64,000 nt of DNA from Hericium rajendrae (GCA_033439255.1 CM065881.1:2666001-2730000); one strand, 5' to 3'. Positions 1 to 11,549 are shown, counted from the stretch's first letter. Translations and numbers: made by a program. Notes: a model not told the origin generated them from the sequence alone.

Positions 1-541
1 ACCGTTCAGGTCCTGTTATTTATTGGAACACTTTTCCATTCAATTCTTTTACTTAAATTTTGCCGTGTTTCTGAGCAGGTCAAAGTCAAATAAGACTGAA
101 GCAGACAAATTGGAGGCCGTGCAAGAGGATTGTCAAGCAGAACAGGTGCCTTCGTAATATTAAATCATGCTGGGGAAAGTGGTCCGTTGCACATAACCAA
201 TTTTCCTTGTTTCGTCTTCAATCAGTCCAGAAACAGAAGTTTGAATAGGATGGTCCCTTCTTTGTGTATTTTATAGTACACAGTGCCCGTAAAATGGTAC
301 TTGCGGAAGGTGGGTTTCAGGTTAGCACGACCATCCAGCTGCAGTCGAGTGAAACCAGGGTGAGACACTCAATGTTGGCAGGGCTCAGCAGCCTTACTTC
401 AAATCAATAAATCGTTAATTATATTAAATATAACAGCGTCAAGACCGAAAAGCAAGCAAAAAGACAGAACCAAGTCAACATCGTCCATGCGTGATATGTA
501 CAAATACAACAAGCAGGCACGGAGGTATCGAATACCCCACA
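1..541. other. 3' flank without gene
   Basis: No reading frame with coding character is visible. The stretch is AT-rich, especially around 400-440, and lies downstream of the minus-strand gene that ends at 542, so it probably holds its 3' untranslated region and terminator. Confidence 0.5.
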
Positions 542-1646
542 TTACGTCACGGTGACAATCTCGCCCTTACCGTCCTTGAGGATGACGAGCTCGCAGTCGA
601 GTTTCTCGCCCGTGTCGAGGCAGACGAGATCGGTGGGGTCGATCGGGTTCGTCTTGATCTGGCGCTTCTCCATGAAGGAACGGCCGAGGACGACGTCGAA
701 GTGCGACTCCTCGGACAGGTAGACCGAGTGGATGGTCTTTGTGCGGCCGACAGTGATGGGCCATTTGCCAATGCTGGCAAAAGGTGAAGGACGTGTGAGG
801 GGATGCGAAAAGGTGATCGGGGAAGAGCTTACTTCACAAGGCCGCCGTATCCGTAATAGCCCGGCGCGGCGTCCGCGGGAATGAATCCATGTCGCATCGC
901 GAATTTGCGCGAGATATAGACGTAGCGGTACCCGGTCTTTAAGAGCATGCGCACTGCACCCACATCAGCATCCATTGCTTCTGTGCCAGAAAGCCATCGT
1001 CGCTTACCATTATCGACAGGCCCGATACTGCCTACGACCGTCCGCACGCCGTTCTCAAGGTGGAACTTCTCGAACTCCTTCTTAAACTGCGGGACGCCAT
1101 CGTCCGGTGGCGCTTCGCTCTTCTTGGTGCGCTTGCTCCGTAGAGAGGGCGAGCTGACACGCGAGACGGCGATGCGCTCCGGGCGGAAGAGGTAGAAGGA
1201 TGGATTGCGGTAGGACGAAGGAGAAGGCAGAGGCTGCGTGGGGTCGCGCAGGTGAAGGGTGACTGATTCGTCGGGGTTCTGAGCTTTGTACTCTGGGGAA
1301 GCTATGCGCCAGATGAATATGGTGTAGTCCGCATCTGAGTTGAGACATCAGCAAGGGAAGACGGCAAGGCAGGGAATGCGCAGTACGCACCGTCGTCAAG
1401 GTTCCAAAAGGCACTATTGAACTCGTATTTCAGCCAGCCAGGGCCAACGCGCTTTCCATAGAACTCGGTATTGGACTTCCTGCTCAGCTTATCAAAAAGC
1501 GCAGTGATGTTTTCCGAGTTCACTGGGGTGTCTCATGCTCAGCCACGCCGAAAGGGGATGTATATGTTGGGCAACTCACCGTCATGGACAATGGCAAACG
1601 ACGAGGTCGGGGTGTGGATATTGAGAACAGGTAATTTGGACGTCAT
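542..1646 (-). CDS. conserved fungal protein with retropepsin-like domain
   Basis: Five exons (1646-1580, 1522-1391, 1334-1008, 953-833, 773-542) join in frame to 292 residues; all four introns are 54-59 bases. The C-terminal half looks like a retropepsin-type aspartic protease fold: a strand with LLKTGYRYVYISRKFAMRHG followed by a VVLGRSFMEKRQI segment, as in the 'LGxxWL' part of Ty3-type proteases. Where active members have D-T/S-G this protein has K-T-G, so it is probably a non-catalytic fold. The N-terminal half (about residues 1-140) is conserved-looking but I do not recognise it. The start at 1646 is the only ATG that fits the first exon. I recall similar fungal proteins but no function. 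It is a normal spliced host gene, not an element copy. Confidence 0.75.
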
Positions 1647-2319
1647 GATCTCGTTACAATCGTTAGAGAAGTGTAGAAGATAGTGGTTGAGGACAAAGCA
1701 GCGGCTGCTGCGACAACGCAACTGAACCGCTCGGGTCAGCCTAATTAGGAAATGCTCATATGACGTCACGGGAACGGTCCCGCGGCACCGCCACAGTCCG
1801 TTAAACCCGAGCCTTTGGGGCAGGATCATCCATCTCAAAATTTCCATCATGCTCCTCGAGCCTCAGCGCTTCAGCGCTGCCTCGGCGATCTGGCCCACAT
1901 ATGAACGGTAGCTTGATTATGTCGAACTCTGGTCTAAAAACTTGCTGGGTGTTTCATTATGCCCAAGTACCACTTTGCATTGTCTTTCACGACCGCGGCC
2001 GCGAGCAGCATAGGCACGAATCGACGACTAGTCACGCAGAAGCTCTGAGATCGTGGCTAAGCACTGGCGCGCTGGCGGTTACTCCTGTGCACGAATGCAC
2101 TGACAGATGTGCTATCTTCGAGCGCGCATACCCGCAGATGGGGAGATGGTTGCGCCTTCCGCCACGGGTCCAGCTTCTCGTGCGCTCAACACTGGTCAGG
2201 CATCTTCTATGTGTTTGCATCGTTATTGATCAGGGTCAACGTGAGCCTTGCATGCTTTCCGGGCAGCATGGGCGGTGATTAGCGGCCTAAAAGCTGGCAT
2301 AGTGACCAGCAGTCGAGCT
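1647..2319. other. intergenic, divergent promoter region
   Basis: Lies between the 5' ends of the retropepsin-like gene (-) and the first aspartic peptidase copy (+). It carries a 17-base sequence at 2054-2070 repeated exactly at 4326-4342, and 2215-2250 resembles 4930-4966 upstream of the second peptidase, so this is the duplicated peptidase promoter. No clear TATA box remains here, only a CCTAAAAG-like sequence near 2284. Confidence 0.5.
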
Positions 2320-4192
2320 ATGCTCTCCTGCCATGGCGGCATTCACCTCTCTTCTGTTCTCATAATGTTCTGGTTCCCGCTAATTTCTCTAGCTACCAGC
2401 CCAACAAGTCGGAGTACTCGAGAAGATACCAAAGGTATCTCATTTTTCAATGACGGCGATTTTCAGGTATGGCCTTCGTGGCTTTCCCGATCCAAGCTCG
2501 CGTCAAACTGATCTAATCGTCCAGTATATCCTCAATCTTACATTGGGGGACCAAGGTATTCGTGGATTTAAACTGGCTATGCACCGCTCCTCTAATTCTC
2601 CTTTACCTGCAGAATTCTTTGTTTCTATCGACACTGGATCTACGGACCTGTGGGTAGCTCCGCCCACACCGATATTGCATGCAAACATTACAAACATACA
2701 AGTTAACGAGACTTACGGAGTGGGGTCCTTAATCGGTAATATAACATTCGCTCCGCTCAAAATTGGACCGTATTCAGTGCCGTCGCAAGGTAAGACGCAA
2801 GCCCTAAAGTTCTTTCCGATGTACTAATATGTCATTCATAGCTTTTGTGAACGCCTCCACGGTTCGTCTCTTCCACTCTCATCGTTAGCCTTCTGCCTCA
2901 ACGTACATCAATAGGTGGTAGATATGAGCGGACGGTTTGGAATCATTGGCTTCGGGTTCGAAACCTCGCGGATCAACGGTGCGGTATACAACGTCACAGG
3001 GAATGCAACCCTAGGCCGCAGCGCACTCGGCAATATCTTCGCACAGAACCCATCCTTCCCAACTTTTTCTCTATGCATTTGAGCCGCTCCGATGACCTGG
3101 AGGTGACGCAAGGTGGCACTTTCCTGATCAGCGAGGACCAGGACGGGTTCGAGCATGTAAAGAACATGCCGCGTTTGCCACGCTTCCTTCCAACGGACAG
3201 TGTATTGCCGCGCTGGACCGTTCAGCTCGATGGCTTCAGCGTCAATGAGAAGCAGCTGGCACTGAATTCGTCCGTGAAAGGGGCACCCGAAGGGAAGGCA
3301 ATTGCAAGTCTCGATACGGGCACGACGTTTGCTGAAGTACCAACTGCACTCTCCGATTTGATCTACGGCAGCATCCCGGATGCGTTCTTCTCGGCGAACC
3401 TCAGCACCTGGATTGTGCCGTGTGTGGACTATTCAAACGTCACATTCACCTTCGCGTTCGTTTTTCTTTCTCATTTTCACTCTATCAAGCCCTTACGCCG
3501 GTATACGCTACAGTGGACAGCAATCTGCAATCCATCCTATCGACCTCACGATGGTCCAGAATCAAACCTTTAGCGATGGGAGCTTTGGCACGTACTGCGT
3601 CAGCGCCTGCCCTCCAATCACTCTCAGCAGCCACTTCACTTCTACCTTCGACCTGCTACTTGGCGACTCGTTCCTGCGCAACGTCTATGCATCGTATGTC
3701 ACGATTTTGGTTTTGTTGGTCCCATCTCACGTCGTTTGCACAGCTTCGATTATGGCGAGATGGACAGCAGCGGGAACATGGTCGGCGACCCGTTCGTTCA
3801 GTTGCTGTCGACAACGGACAGGGATACGGCGATCGGGGAGTTCCAGAAATATCGGGCCGAGACGCTGAAGAAATTTCCCCCACAAATCTCTGTGGCGAAG
3901 CTCCGCCAGATATTCGGTCAAAATGCGAGAGCAGCGATGCTTCTGATACTGCAGTGGCTGAAGCGCCCTGGCGGCATCTGATTCTCCATCGGACATGTCA
4001 AGCCTTATGGACCGCTTGACCATGTACGGCCCAGCGATTGTCGGCCTCTTGGCTGGCAACTTGCTCATCGGCATCTTGCTTTGCCTTGGTTGGACTGGCC
4101 GCTTGCATGCGATGGGGTGGGAAGACAAGGAGAGAGTATGCAACTGTGCCAACAAGATTCCGAGACTGACGATAAAGATTCAGAGGTTATGA
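2320..4192 (+). pseudogene. A1 aspartic peptidase, tandem copy 1, probably decayed
   Basis: Seven exons match copy 2 one for one: (2320 or 2365)-2466, 2525-2555, 2613-2789, 2842-2861, 2915-3455, 3514-3693, 3744 on. Exons 2, 3, 4 and 6 have identical lengths in both copies. Both catalytic motifs are present (SIDTGSTDLW; SLDTGTTFAEVP). The frame is broken: exon 5 lacks one base in a C run near 3058-3060, before the second Asp motif, and the linker after exon 7 (about 3918-3990) needs two more shifts to reach the membrane segment at 3995-4100. The conserved frame stops at 3981. The start region is also eroded: the ATG that matches copy 2 (2333) runs into a stop, and only in-frame ATGs at 2320 or 2365 give a short signal-like peptide. 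I infer a pseudogene; base-calling error could explain at most part of this. Confidence 0.7.
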
Positions 4193-5004
4193 AGTACACC
4201 AGTTATCAGATACGACAATCCAAGCCCTTTCCAGATAATAATACTGATGCTGTGGGATTGCGTTAAGGTAATCCATGGGTTTCTCGGCGATGTGCTTGAT
4301 TTATTGGGAGCGGTGGTCACTGCCCTGGCTAAGCACTGGCGCTCATGGGGTTATGCACAGATGTGTGATAGCCGTGCCAATGCTGTGTCAGGGCTGAACT
4401 CGAGCCTGCTCATCGAATTCAGCTTCTGTGCATAACGTTCTGGTCAGGATGCAGGTGCCTTCTTCGCGTCACTCCACGCGTGCCCAAGCAGTAGCTCAAG
4501 GATGCGATATCGATATCGATGCGTTTGCCCCGGGCATGTAACTAAAACGCCAAGACGAGGTGAGCAGCTTCCACGATCTGCCAAGCATGCACAGCAGTAA
4601 CATGTTTCTTCAGTGTTGTGCCGGCTGGAGACTTTTAGGACCTGAAAACCTGAGCTTCCAGCCAGTGTTCTGGGCTGTCTTGCTTGAATAGTTGAGCACC
4701 GACCTAGAGCGAATGTCGAGTGTGAGACTGAGGATTGACATTGACCAAGTGCGATGCAGTTCGGTCTCGCTTATTCTTCGCACTGGACCCTGGACAAGCC
4801 TCAAAGAAATCTAGTGCAACCTATGAACGTCTTACTCATCGTAATACGCTGACAAAGTTTCCACTGTCACGTAAAGTGAACTGAAGTCGCGGCAGGCTTG
4901 CACGCGCATAGTAAGATGTCATTCTCTTGTCTGCATCGCCGTTGATGCAGGGTCAATGTGAACCCTGAACAATGCCGGGGGGGCAGCCTGGGTGTGACGA
5001 GCAC
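4193..5004. other. intergenic between tandem peptidase copies
   Basis: No coding frame. It contains the second copy of the 17-base duplicated element (4326-4342), a 14-base palindrome of CGATATCG units at 4505-4518, and the sequence at 4930-4966 that matches the promoter of copy 1. Confidence 0.5.
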
Positions 5005-5013
5005 TATAAAATA
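5005..5013 (+). promoter_or_regulatory. TATA box of aspartic peptidase copy 2
   Basis: TATAAAATA lies 40 bases before the ATG at 5053, implying a very short leader. The equivalent position in copy 1 (about 2284) has lost the motif. Confidence 0.6.
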
Positions 5014-5052
5014 TAGGACGGCGGCTTGACAGTTATTTTACGCTCTCCCGCC

Positions 5053-6695
5053 ATGGCGGCATTTAACTTGAAGTTCTGTTTTGTTTTTTTTCTGACTTTC
5101 TGGTTCCCCTTTGCGTCGCTAGCTGTTAGTTTGCCCGCCCAGCGTCGAGAGAACACCCCAGGTTTCTCGGTAGATGCTTTTGTGAATGCGGGTAATCATA
5201 TGGTGAGACCTTTTAACGCTTTCGTTTGCCAACCGTGCTTGAAGCTGATGGTTGACTCTAGTATTTTATCAATATTACACTGGGCGGCCAAGGTGAGTTA
5301 TTTATTCGAATAGACTGCGTGCCGCACGTCTGATACTCATTAACTCGCAGAACTTCCTGTTGCAATTGACACTGGTTCTACGGATCTCTGGGTAGCTCCG
5401 CCTATGCCTATATCCGATGCGAATTTTACAGACATACAAGTAAATGAGACATACGGAAAGGGGTCCATATTCGGCAATGTTTCGTTCGCTCCCTTCACGA
5501 TTGGGCCATATTCAGTGCCGTCACAAGGTGAGATGGAAGTTCTTTAAATTTTGACCATATACTGATTGCAATTATAGCTTTCGTGAATGCTTCTAAGGTT
5601 AAATTTCTTCCCCTTCATTGTTGAATTTGCCTTACAATTCGCCCACAGCTTGTGGACCAGGACGTCATCACCGTCAACGGAGCCTATGGTCTCATTGGTC
5701 TCTCCTTCGAAACCTCGGAGATCAATCTTGCGGTATTCAACGCCACGAAGGACGCCCTGCTGGGCCGTAGTGCGCTCGGCAATCTCTTCGCCCAGAACCT
5801 ATCCATGCCCAACTTTATCTCCATCCATCTGAGCCGCACTGATGACATGGAGGACATAAACGGCGGCACGTTCTTGATCAGTGAGGATCAACCTGGGTTC
5901 GAGCACGTAAAGGACATGCCGCGCTTGCCGCGTTTCCGTCCAAAGGACAACCCTATCCTGCGATGGGCTGTTGAGCTCGATGGGGTCAATGTGAACGGGA
6001 AGCAGCTCGCGCTGAATTCGTCCGTCAAGGGTGCGTCTGACGGCAAGGCAATCGCAGTGCTCGATTCGGGTGCGACGTTGGCTCAGGTGCCACCCGCGGT
6101 CACCGACCTGATTTATGGCAGCATTCCGGATGCGTTCTTCGTAGAGGACGGAAGCACCTGGCTTGTCCCGTGTACGAGCTATTCCAATGTGACATTCACC
6201 TTCGCGTGCGTGCTTACCATTTCCCATTCCATCTCTCCTCGATGTTGCTGACTTACACCGGTATGCGCTGCAGTGGACAGCAATACGCGATTCATCCTCT
6301 TGACCTCACAGTCGTGCAGAATACAACCTTCGACGACGGCAGCGTGGGCACGTTCTGCACGAGCGGCTACAACCCTGTCACCCTCGATGGTGGCTTAACT
6401 GCCAGCCTCGACATGTTGCTCGGCGAATCGTTCTTGCGCAATGTCTACGCTTCGTACGTTGCGAGTTTAATCCTGCTGATTCAGCCCCATCTCACATTCT
6501 TCGCAACAGCTTTGATTACGGCGAGACGGACAAGCGCGGAAAGATGGTTGGTGATCCTTACGTCCAGTTGCTTTCGACCACCGACAGAGATAGTGCTGTT
6601 GGGGAAGTTCCAGAAATATCGAGCAGAGACGCTGAAGAACTTTCCACCACAAGTGTCTATGGAGGGGCTTCGTCAGATCTTCGGCGATGAAGGAG

Positions 6696-6727
<32 letters not shown>

Positions 6728-7009
6728 AGTTCTGACTCGGCAGCGGCCCAAGGGGCCCTCGCAGCATCCGATTCTACATCGGATACATCGACCCTCGTTG
6801 ATCGGCTGAACATGTACGGCCCGGTTGTTGTCGGTCTCTTGGCTGGGAACTTGCTGGTTGGTGTCATACTTTTGTTGATTGGCTTAGCTGCTTGTGTACG
6901 ACGGGGTGGGAGGACAAGGAGGGAGTATGCAACTGTGCCGACAGGTTTTCGAGAAGTGGATAAAGAGTCGGATGGTCATGGACACGCTCCCACGAAGTAC
7001 AGCGATTAG
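5053..7009 (+). CDS. A1 aspartic peptidase, tandem copy 2, C-terminal frameshift
   Basis: Exons 5053-5202, 5262-5292, 5351-5527, 5578-5597, 5649-6205, 6274-6453 and 6510 on. The protein starts with a hydrophobic signal peptide (about residues 1-28), then a pepsin-type bilobal domain with AIDTGSTDLW and VLDSGATLAQVP as the two catalytic Asp motifs. As written, the frame ends at 6690 (431 residues). One extra A near 6604-6606, compared with copy 1, separates it from a continuation to 7009 that has a run of ten Asp, a Ser/Ala-rich linker, one strong transmembrane segment (about 6820-6900) and a basic tail. The intended product is therefore probably a plasma-membrane-anchored peptidase. Either the base is an error, or this copy now makes a soluble form without its anchor. 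Secretory or cell-surface proteolysis is inferred from family. Confidence 0.8.
6695..6727 (+). repeat. GAC trinucleotide repeat
   Basis: Ten tandem GAC codons encode the poly-Asp run between the catalytic domain and the membrane anchor of peptidase copy 2. Copy 1 lacks the run, so it expanded or was lost after duplication. Confidence 0.85.
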
Positions 7010-7237
7010 TTGATTTCTTTACGATACTTCACGATACTTCACGATACGTATACCACATACCACTCTTTACCAGTGAAATGGACATCGGACATAGCGATCA
7101 GTAATGATTGTAGCCACATATTTATTGATACATCTCGAGAAATATCTGTGTACAAATGGCTGGGATATATAGGTTGTCCGCAAGTCGATGGCCTTCTACT
7201 CCCCGTTGATCGATGCAAAGATTAGAAATATAGTTCT

Positions 7238-8355
7238 TCAAGTTTGCAGCTGTGCCCGCTGTTCAAGAGACAGAATCGCAAGGAGACGCTCCTTCAAGCA
7301 GCAGCAGAGCCGATTGACCGTATCGTCCTCGGGAAGATCCGCTCGACCCTGCAGATGCTGCCACGCCTCTCGAAACTCAGCAGAGTCTAGATGGTCCTGA
7401 CGAATAGCAGCTTGGTGTGGGACGAAGCCTGCCGTCGCCGCCGCGCCCATGAAGGGGGAAAGGCTCTTGCAGCGTTGTTCGACCATCTCGACCGTCACGT
7501 CTATACAGGCTTGCTTCTCGGTGTTGCCATTCGGGACGTGCCAGAGATGAGAAATCAGACCATTGGAGATTTTGCATATCAGATGGACAGTAGCGGCTGG
7601 CGAAAGCGTATAAATATCAAGGCAGAAAAGACATATCAGAGTCAAGGACGTACTCCGCTCGAAAAGCAGATGGGAAAGGTGAATGTGCGCCATCATTGGT
7701 CCGAGGATATCCTTCTTGAGGGAACGGGGGATTGACTCCGTTTCTGTAGAAGCCCTTGCCTGGTCCCTGAGAGAGCGGATGTCTGCCCAGTGAAGATCGT
7801 ACACATCCGAGGCATCACCCAAGGCGAGTCGTTCTATGGCAAGTTTAATCCAGCTGTTCGCAACGATGGACCACGCGTGCCACAGGAAGGCCGAATCATA
7901 ACGGGCGGTAGGAAAAGTCTTGCTGCTGAATTCAGGAACAATGACCATATCCCGCAATGGGCGGTCAGTCGGAGAAAAGAGCCTGAGCTTGAGACATCGC
8001 AACGCAAGCAGAACGTCCAGATATACAATTCTGGTCCTGCCAAAAGAGGTCAAGGCGTGTAACACAGAGGCAAAGCAAATGGAGGGCCTTACCTTGAAAT
8101 TTCACATTTCATGTCAAGCTTCCCCATGATGGGATCAAGGAGGTCTTGCGTGGTGCCGCGGACATAGAACGACGTGTGTAGCAGGGACGAGAGAGGATCC
8201 CAGTTCCTCTTGATGTCGATCTCCAGGGCCAGCTCAAGAAGCGAATCAGCAAGATAGCACAAGATAATGTCCCGAAGCAGCTCGCAAGGCACGGGCAGAG
8301 GCGAACGAGAGACAACCAGTATGCTGCGACGCCTTCCGGCCTCGATGTGGGGCAT
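7238..8355 (-). CDS. F-box-like protein of unknown function
   Basis: Two exons (8355-8093, 8036-7238) with a 56-base intron give 353 residues. Near the N-terminus LPVPCELLRDIILCYLADSL resembles the first helix of the degenerate F-box-like domains common in Agaricomycetes, followed by a segment with large hydrophobic residues and no further motif I recognise. The first in-frame ATG in the open frame is 8355; the frame stays open upstream to a stop at about 8533 without another ATG, so a further 5' exon is possible. If it is an F-box protein it would act as a substrate receptor of SCF ubiquitin ligases, but this is inference. It sits between the peptidase genes and ends only 229 bases from peptidase copy 2, tail to tail. 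Confidence 0.6.
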
Positions 8356-8911
8356 CGATAGACTCGTAATGGTGCTTGGCGAAATAGCTCGGCAAAAGGC
8401 CCGAGAACCTAGCCCAGCTGAATGGTGTCGAGATCCAAAATGATACTGCGTTGTATGGGAGAAATCGAGGTCAAGCTCGAGGATTTCCGGCGTCCAGCGT
8501 CCGCTCAAACCGCTCAAGCAAAAAAAGGTTGCCTAGTACAGTACTACAGTTTGCTTGTTGCCGAAACCAAGACACCTAGTCCAGCCTTAGAGTGACGAAA
8601 TGGTATGAAGCAGTGGGAGGTCAATGAAGTAGAGAAAATAGAAGGATTCTGGCGACGCCGCGTCTCCGAAATGAACCAACAACAGCGGCGGCCCGCCGGA
8701 CCGCGCCGTGGTGGACCCTAGCAGGAGAACGGGGACATCGCGTGTTATTTCAATATCTGCTGCTATGTGGTTTTAATTTGGTATCAATTGAGTAGGTATT
8801 ATATCAGTAATACACAATGGATGGCTGATGTCCGATTAGCTGGGTCAGCACCGCACCGAAAACTTCAGTCCGACGGTGCACATTCATTGCACATTGTGGT
8901 CGTACACGGCC
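8356..8911. other. intergenic
   Basis: Between the 3' end of the third peptidase and the 5' end of the F-box-like gene, both on the minus strand. No coding frame is seen. It should hold the promoter of the F-box-like gene and possibly an unrecognised first exon. Confidence 0.4.
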
Positions 8912-10446
8912 TCACGCGAGGTCCGCGAAGCCGACACGCTTCTGCCCAACGTCGAAGACGGTGTAGTAGTTTCGCATGAAAACGTCGCCAACGATCCAGA
9001 CTTATCCACAGAATCCATCAACGGAACTTTCGTGATACAGATGAGTGAAGACGCACATGATTCTGAGCCAGAAGCGACGCCGCCAACGCAATCGCTCGAC
9101 CCTGAGGAGACGGGGCCAATGCTGAAAGACGAGGTAGGGACCTTAAACTCCTTGCCGCCGAAGGTCAAGCTCATTTCCGGGATCGCGTTGCAAGGCACTA
9201 GGAGTAGCGTCAGCCTGCGAAGTCCATGCATAACAGGAAGCGAACTGCGGACGAACCCGACCACAATCCAGGTTGATCGTGAATAGGCTTGGAGCCGGGC
9301 ACGTTCTCATAGAACTTGAGCACATCAGCGTTGTCGCCGAGGATTAGAGTCGTGCCCGAGTCAATGATGGCAGATTTATTAGTGACGGTTTTGTTGCCTC
9401 TAACAGCCATCGCGTCAAGGTTAACTTGCCAGTATCCCTGCGCACCGCAATTGACAGTCAATTACAACCGCCTCTACTGTTCGGCAGAAACCATACCTCT
9501 TGAGTGACGGGAGCATATGTCGGCTCGCCTTTGTATAGTTTCTTGTTCATGCCGCCGAAGAAGAGTTCCGAGCCGCTGTCGGCCAATTTCATCCCAAACA
9601 CAGGAGCGTCCGTTTGACCCTGGTCAACGAGCGTCTGGAACCACGGCTTCACATTGAACACCGAGAGTTTCTGGAACGCGAGGCCGACCAGGCCATCCAT
9701 ACCCGACGTGAACCCATCGGAGTAGTTGCCCGCAGCTCCAATCGTCTGACCAGTCGCCTACAACCAATCACATCAGATCCATCCAGCAACAGAAAGACAG
9801 AGTCGGCCAAAGCACCTTCAGCCCGTTCGCCACCACCGTCTCCGAGTACTGCTCGCCCGTGACACTGCTCCCGTCTCCGTAGCTGCACTTGAATGTCTTC
9901 CCGAGATCCTTCGCCGAGCTGCTCGCTTTCGGATCGTAGCGTTTGCGGCCGTCGCAGCTCGCGCCGCACGCCGCGCCGGGAAGAAACAGGTCCGACGAAC
10001 CCGTGTCGAAGTCCATGCTGTATGTCTGTGGCGGCGTGCCGATGCTGAGCTGGCCCGTCCACACGATCTCGCCGTCATCCGTGAGCGGGACACCCGCCGT
10101 TGCGCGCGCGGCGATGGGGCTCTGCTTCGTGAGCGAGCGGAGCAGCGACAGCGGGTGCGCGCTGCCGGTGTTCGTCTGGTAGGCGTCGAAGCCCTGCGTC
10201 ATCTTGCTGTAAATGCGCATCGTGTCATGTGCAGCGCGGATGGAATCTGAGCGCGGGTGGTACATACGCGGAGACGAAGTCCATGTGGTGCGCGAGTGCG
10301 GCGAGGTCGACCGACCCGTCCTTTTTCAGCAGCTTTGAGCGTTTCTCGAGGGGAATCCGCATGCCGCGAGTGGGGTCATTATTGATGGGAATGGCCGCGA
10401 CGAACGCGGGCAGGAGCGCAAGGAGCGCGGTAGTTGGGAAATGCAT
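8912..10446 (-). CDS. secreted A1 aspartic peptidase, polyporopepsin-like
   Basis: Six exons (10446-10268, 10206-9816, 9757-9497, 9437-9257, 9197-9057, 9000-8912) join cleanly to 413 residues. A signal peptide (about 1-18, ending VAA) and a propeptide (to about residue 95) precede the mature enzyme. Catalytic motifs are DFDTGSSDLF and IIDSGTTLIL; YGDGSSVTGE marks the flap region, and FWIVGDVFMRNYYTVFDVG is the C-terminal A1 signature. There is no membrane anchor, unlike the tandem pair. Family knowledge: such peptidases are secreted acid proteases of wood-decay and other basidiomycetes. The intron acceptor before the last exon is AAG, which is weak but restores the conserved sequence. The frame is intact throughout. 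Confidence 0.92.
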
Positions 10447-11549
10447 TGTGAATTTCCGAAGACACGTCTAATTAAAGAGTGACGATAGATAATGAATGTG
10501 AGTTATCGGAAGATGTGTTAGCTGCACTTCAACAATGCAGCGTAGAATTGGGAGGGAATGGGAAAGAGAAAGGAAAAGAGGTGTCGGGCATATCAGGACC
10601 TACGGTGCATAAGAATGTGGTCCGCTATGTCCCGTAATTGTCGACGGAAATTAGGCGGGGATGTGAACATCAGCCTGAGTTGGAGATGCGCGCTTGTGTG
10701 AAGAATCTCCTTCTTCTGCCGAGGTGGAGGCGGTGGAGCCCGTCGGGGCGCGCGAAGGACCCGTCTGGACGCGAACCAGATGACCTACGCGTTCACGTAC
10801 CAAGCTGCTGGAATCGATGGCACCCTCGACGGCGATACCGACGTTAGCGCGAGACAGAGCGAAGGCGTCGCTAGCACCATCACTAGTAGATCCCAACGTC
10901 AAAGAAACAACATGCAAGGAGCAAGCAGCCTGCTTTTCGACGGTGACGGTGACTTGATGCCATCGAAAAGACGCATTCTCTTCACAAAAGGCAATTCCCG
11001 CCTCCCGCCTCTGTTGTGACGTGTTATGCAACGGCTTCTTTCTACGCGCCGAGCGCTTGGCCCAGTCTACTCTATGTTTAAATAACTGACGCCATCTCCC
11101 CAACACTCCACTCTCGACTGACGTTGTGGTTCCACATCAATATCTGTACAGCCCTGTGAGCGTAGTGAGAAAGATAAATTACAGGGAATCGATACAAAGT
11201 ACGATGTAACCAGTTTTACAATGACATCAGATGTCACGACCAGAGCACGCAATAAATAAGACGGCAGACACCCCTCGTGTAGCGAAAAATCGACGAGGGA
11301 AAGGGGAGGCTTGGAGACATGGTAGGGGTGGGGGCAACGGAATGTGAAAATTACGTATGAGTGCGGAGTCCATCGCAGTAAACCGTAAGTACAGGTAGTA
11401 TAGAGCGAGATGTAGATCAAATTGTAATCGAGAAGCAAGAGGAAAGTGGGAGCGAGGGAGGAGCAGAGCGAGAGGGAGATACAAACGGAGACATCGACCG
11501 GAAACACGTACAAGTCCTGAAAATCTCTACACGACGACCAACGACCCGC
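10447..11549. other. intergenic between pepsin and OPI1-like gene
   Basis: About 1.1 kb. The left end is the promoter of the pepsin gene (-). The right end (about 11100-11549) is pyrimidine- and AT-biased on the minus strand and probably the 3' untranslated region or spacer of unknown use. A 151-codon open frame (11106-10651, -) has no recognisable motif and I do not call it. Confidence 0.4.

Noticed and set aside
542-1646. Remnant of a Ty3-type retroelement
   Set aside because: Only the protease-like fold is present, in a regular spliced gene with an unrelated N-terminal domain; no reverse transcriptase, integrase or terminal repeats nearby.
2954-2965. GGTTCGAAACC-like tRNA T-loop
   Set aside because: Lies inside a peptidase exon, with no acceptor stem or anticodon arm at the right spacing.
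4505-4518. CGATATCGATATCG palindrome as a binding site
   Set aside because: Simple alternating sequence in intergenic DNA; no second copy at a meaningful position.
10651-11106. 151-codon open frame, minus strand
   Set aside because: No motif, no splice partners and an atypical composition between two well-defined genes.
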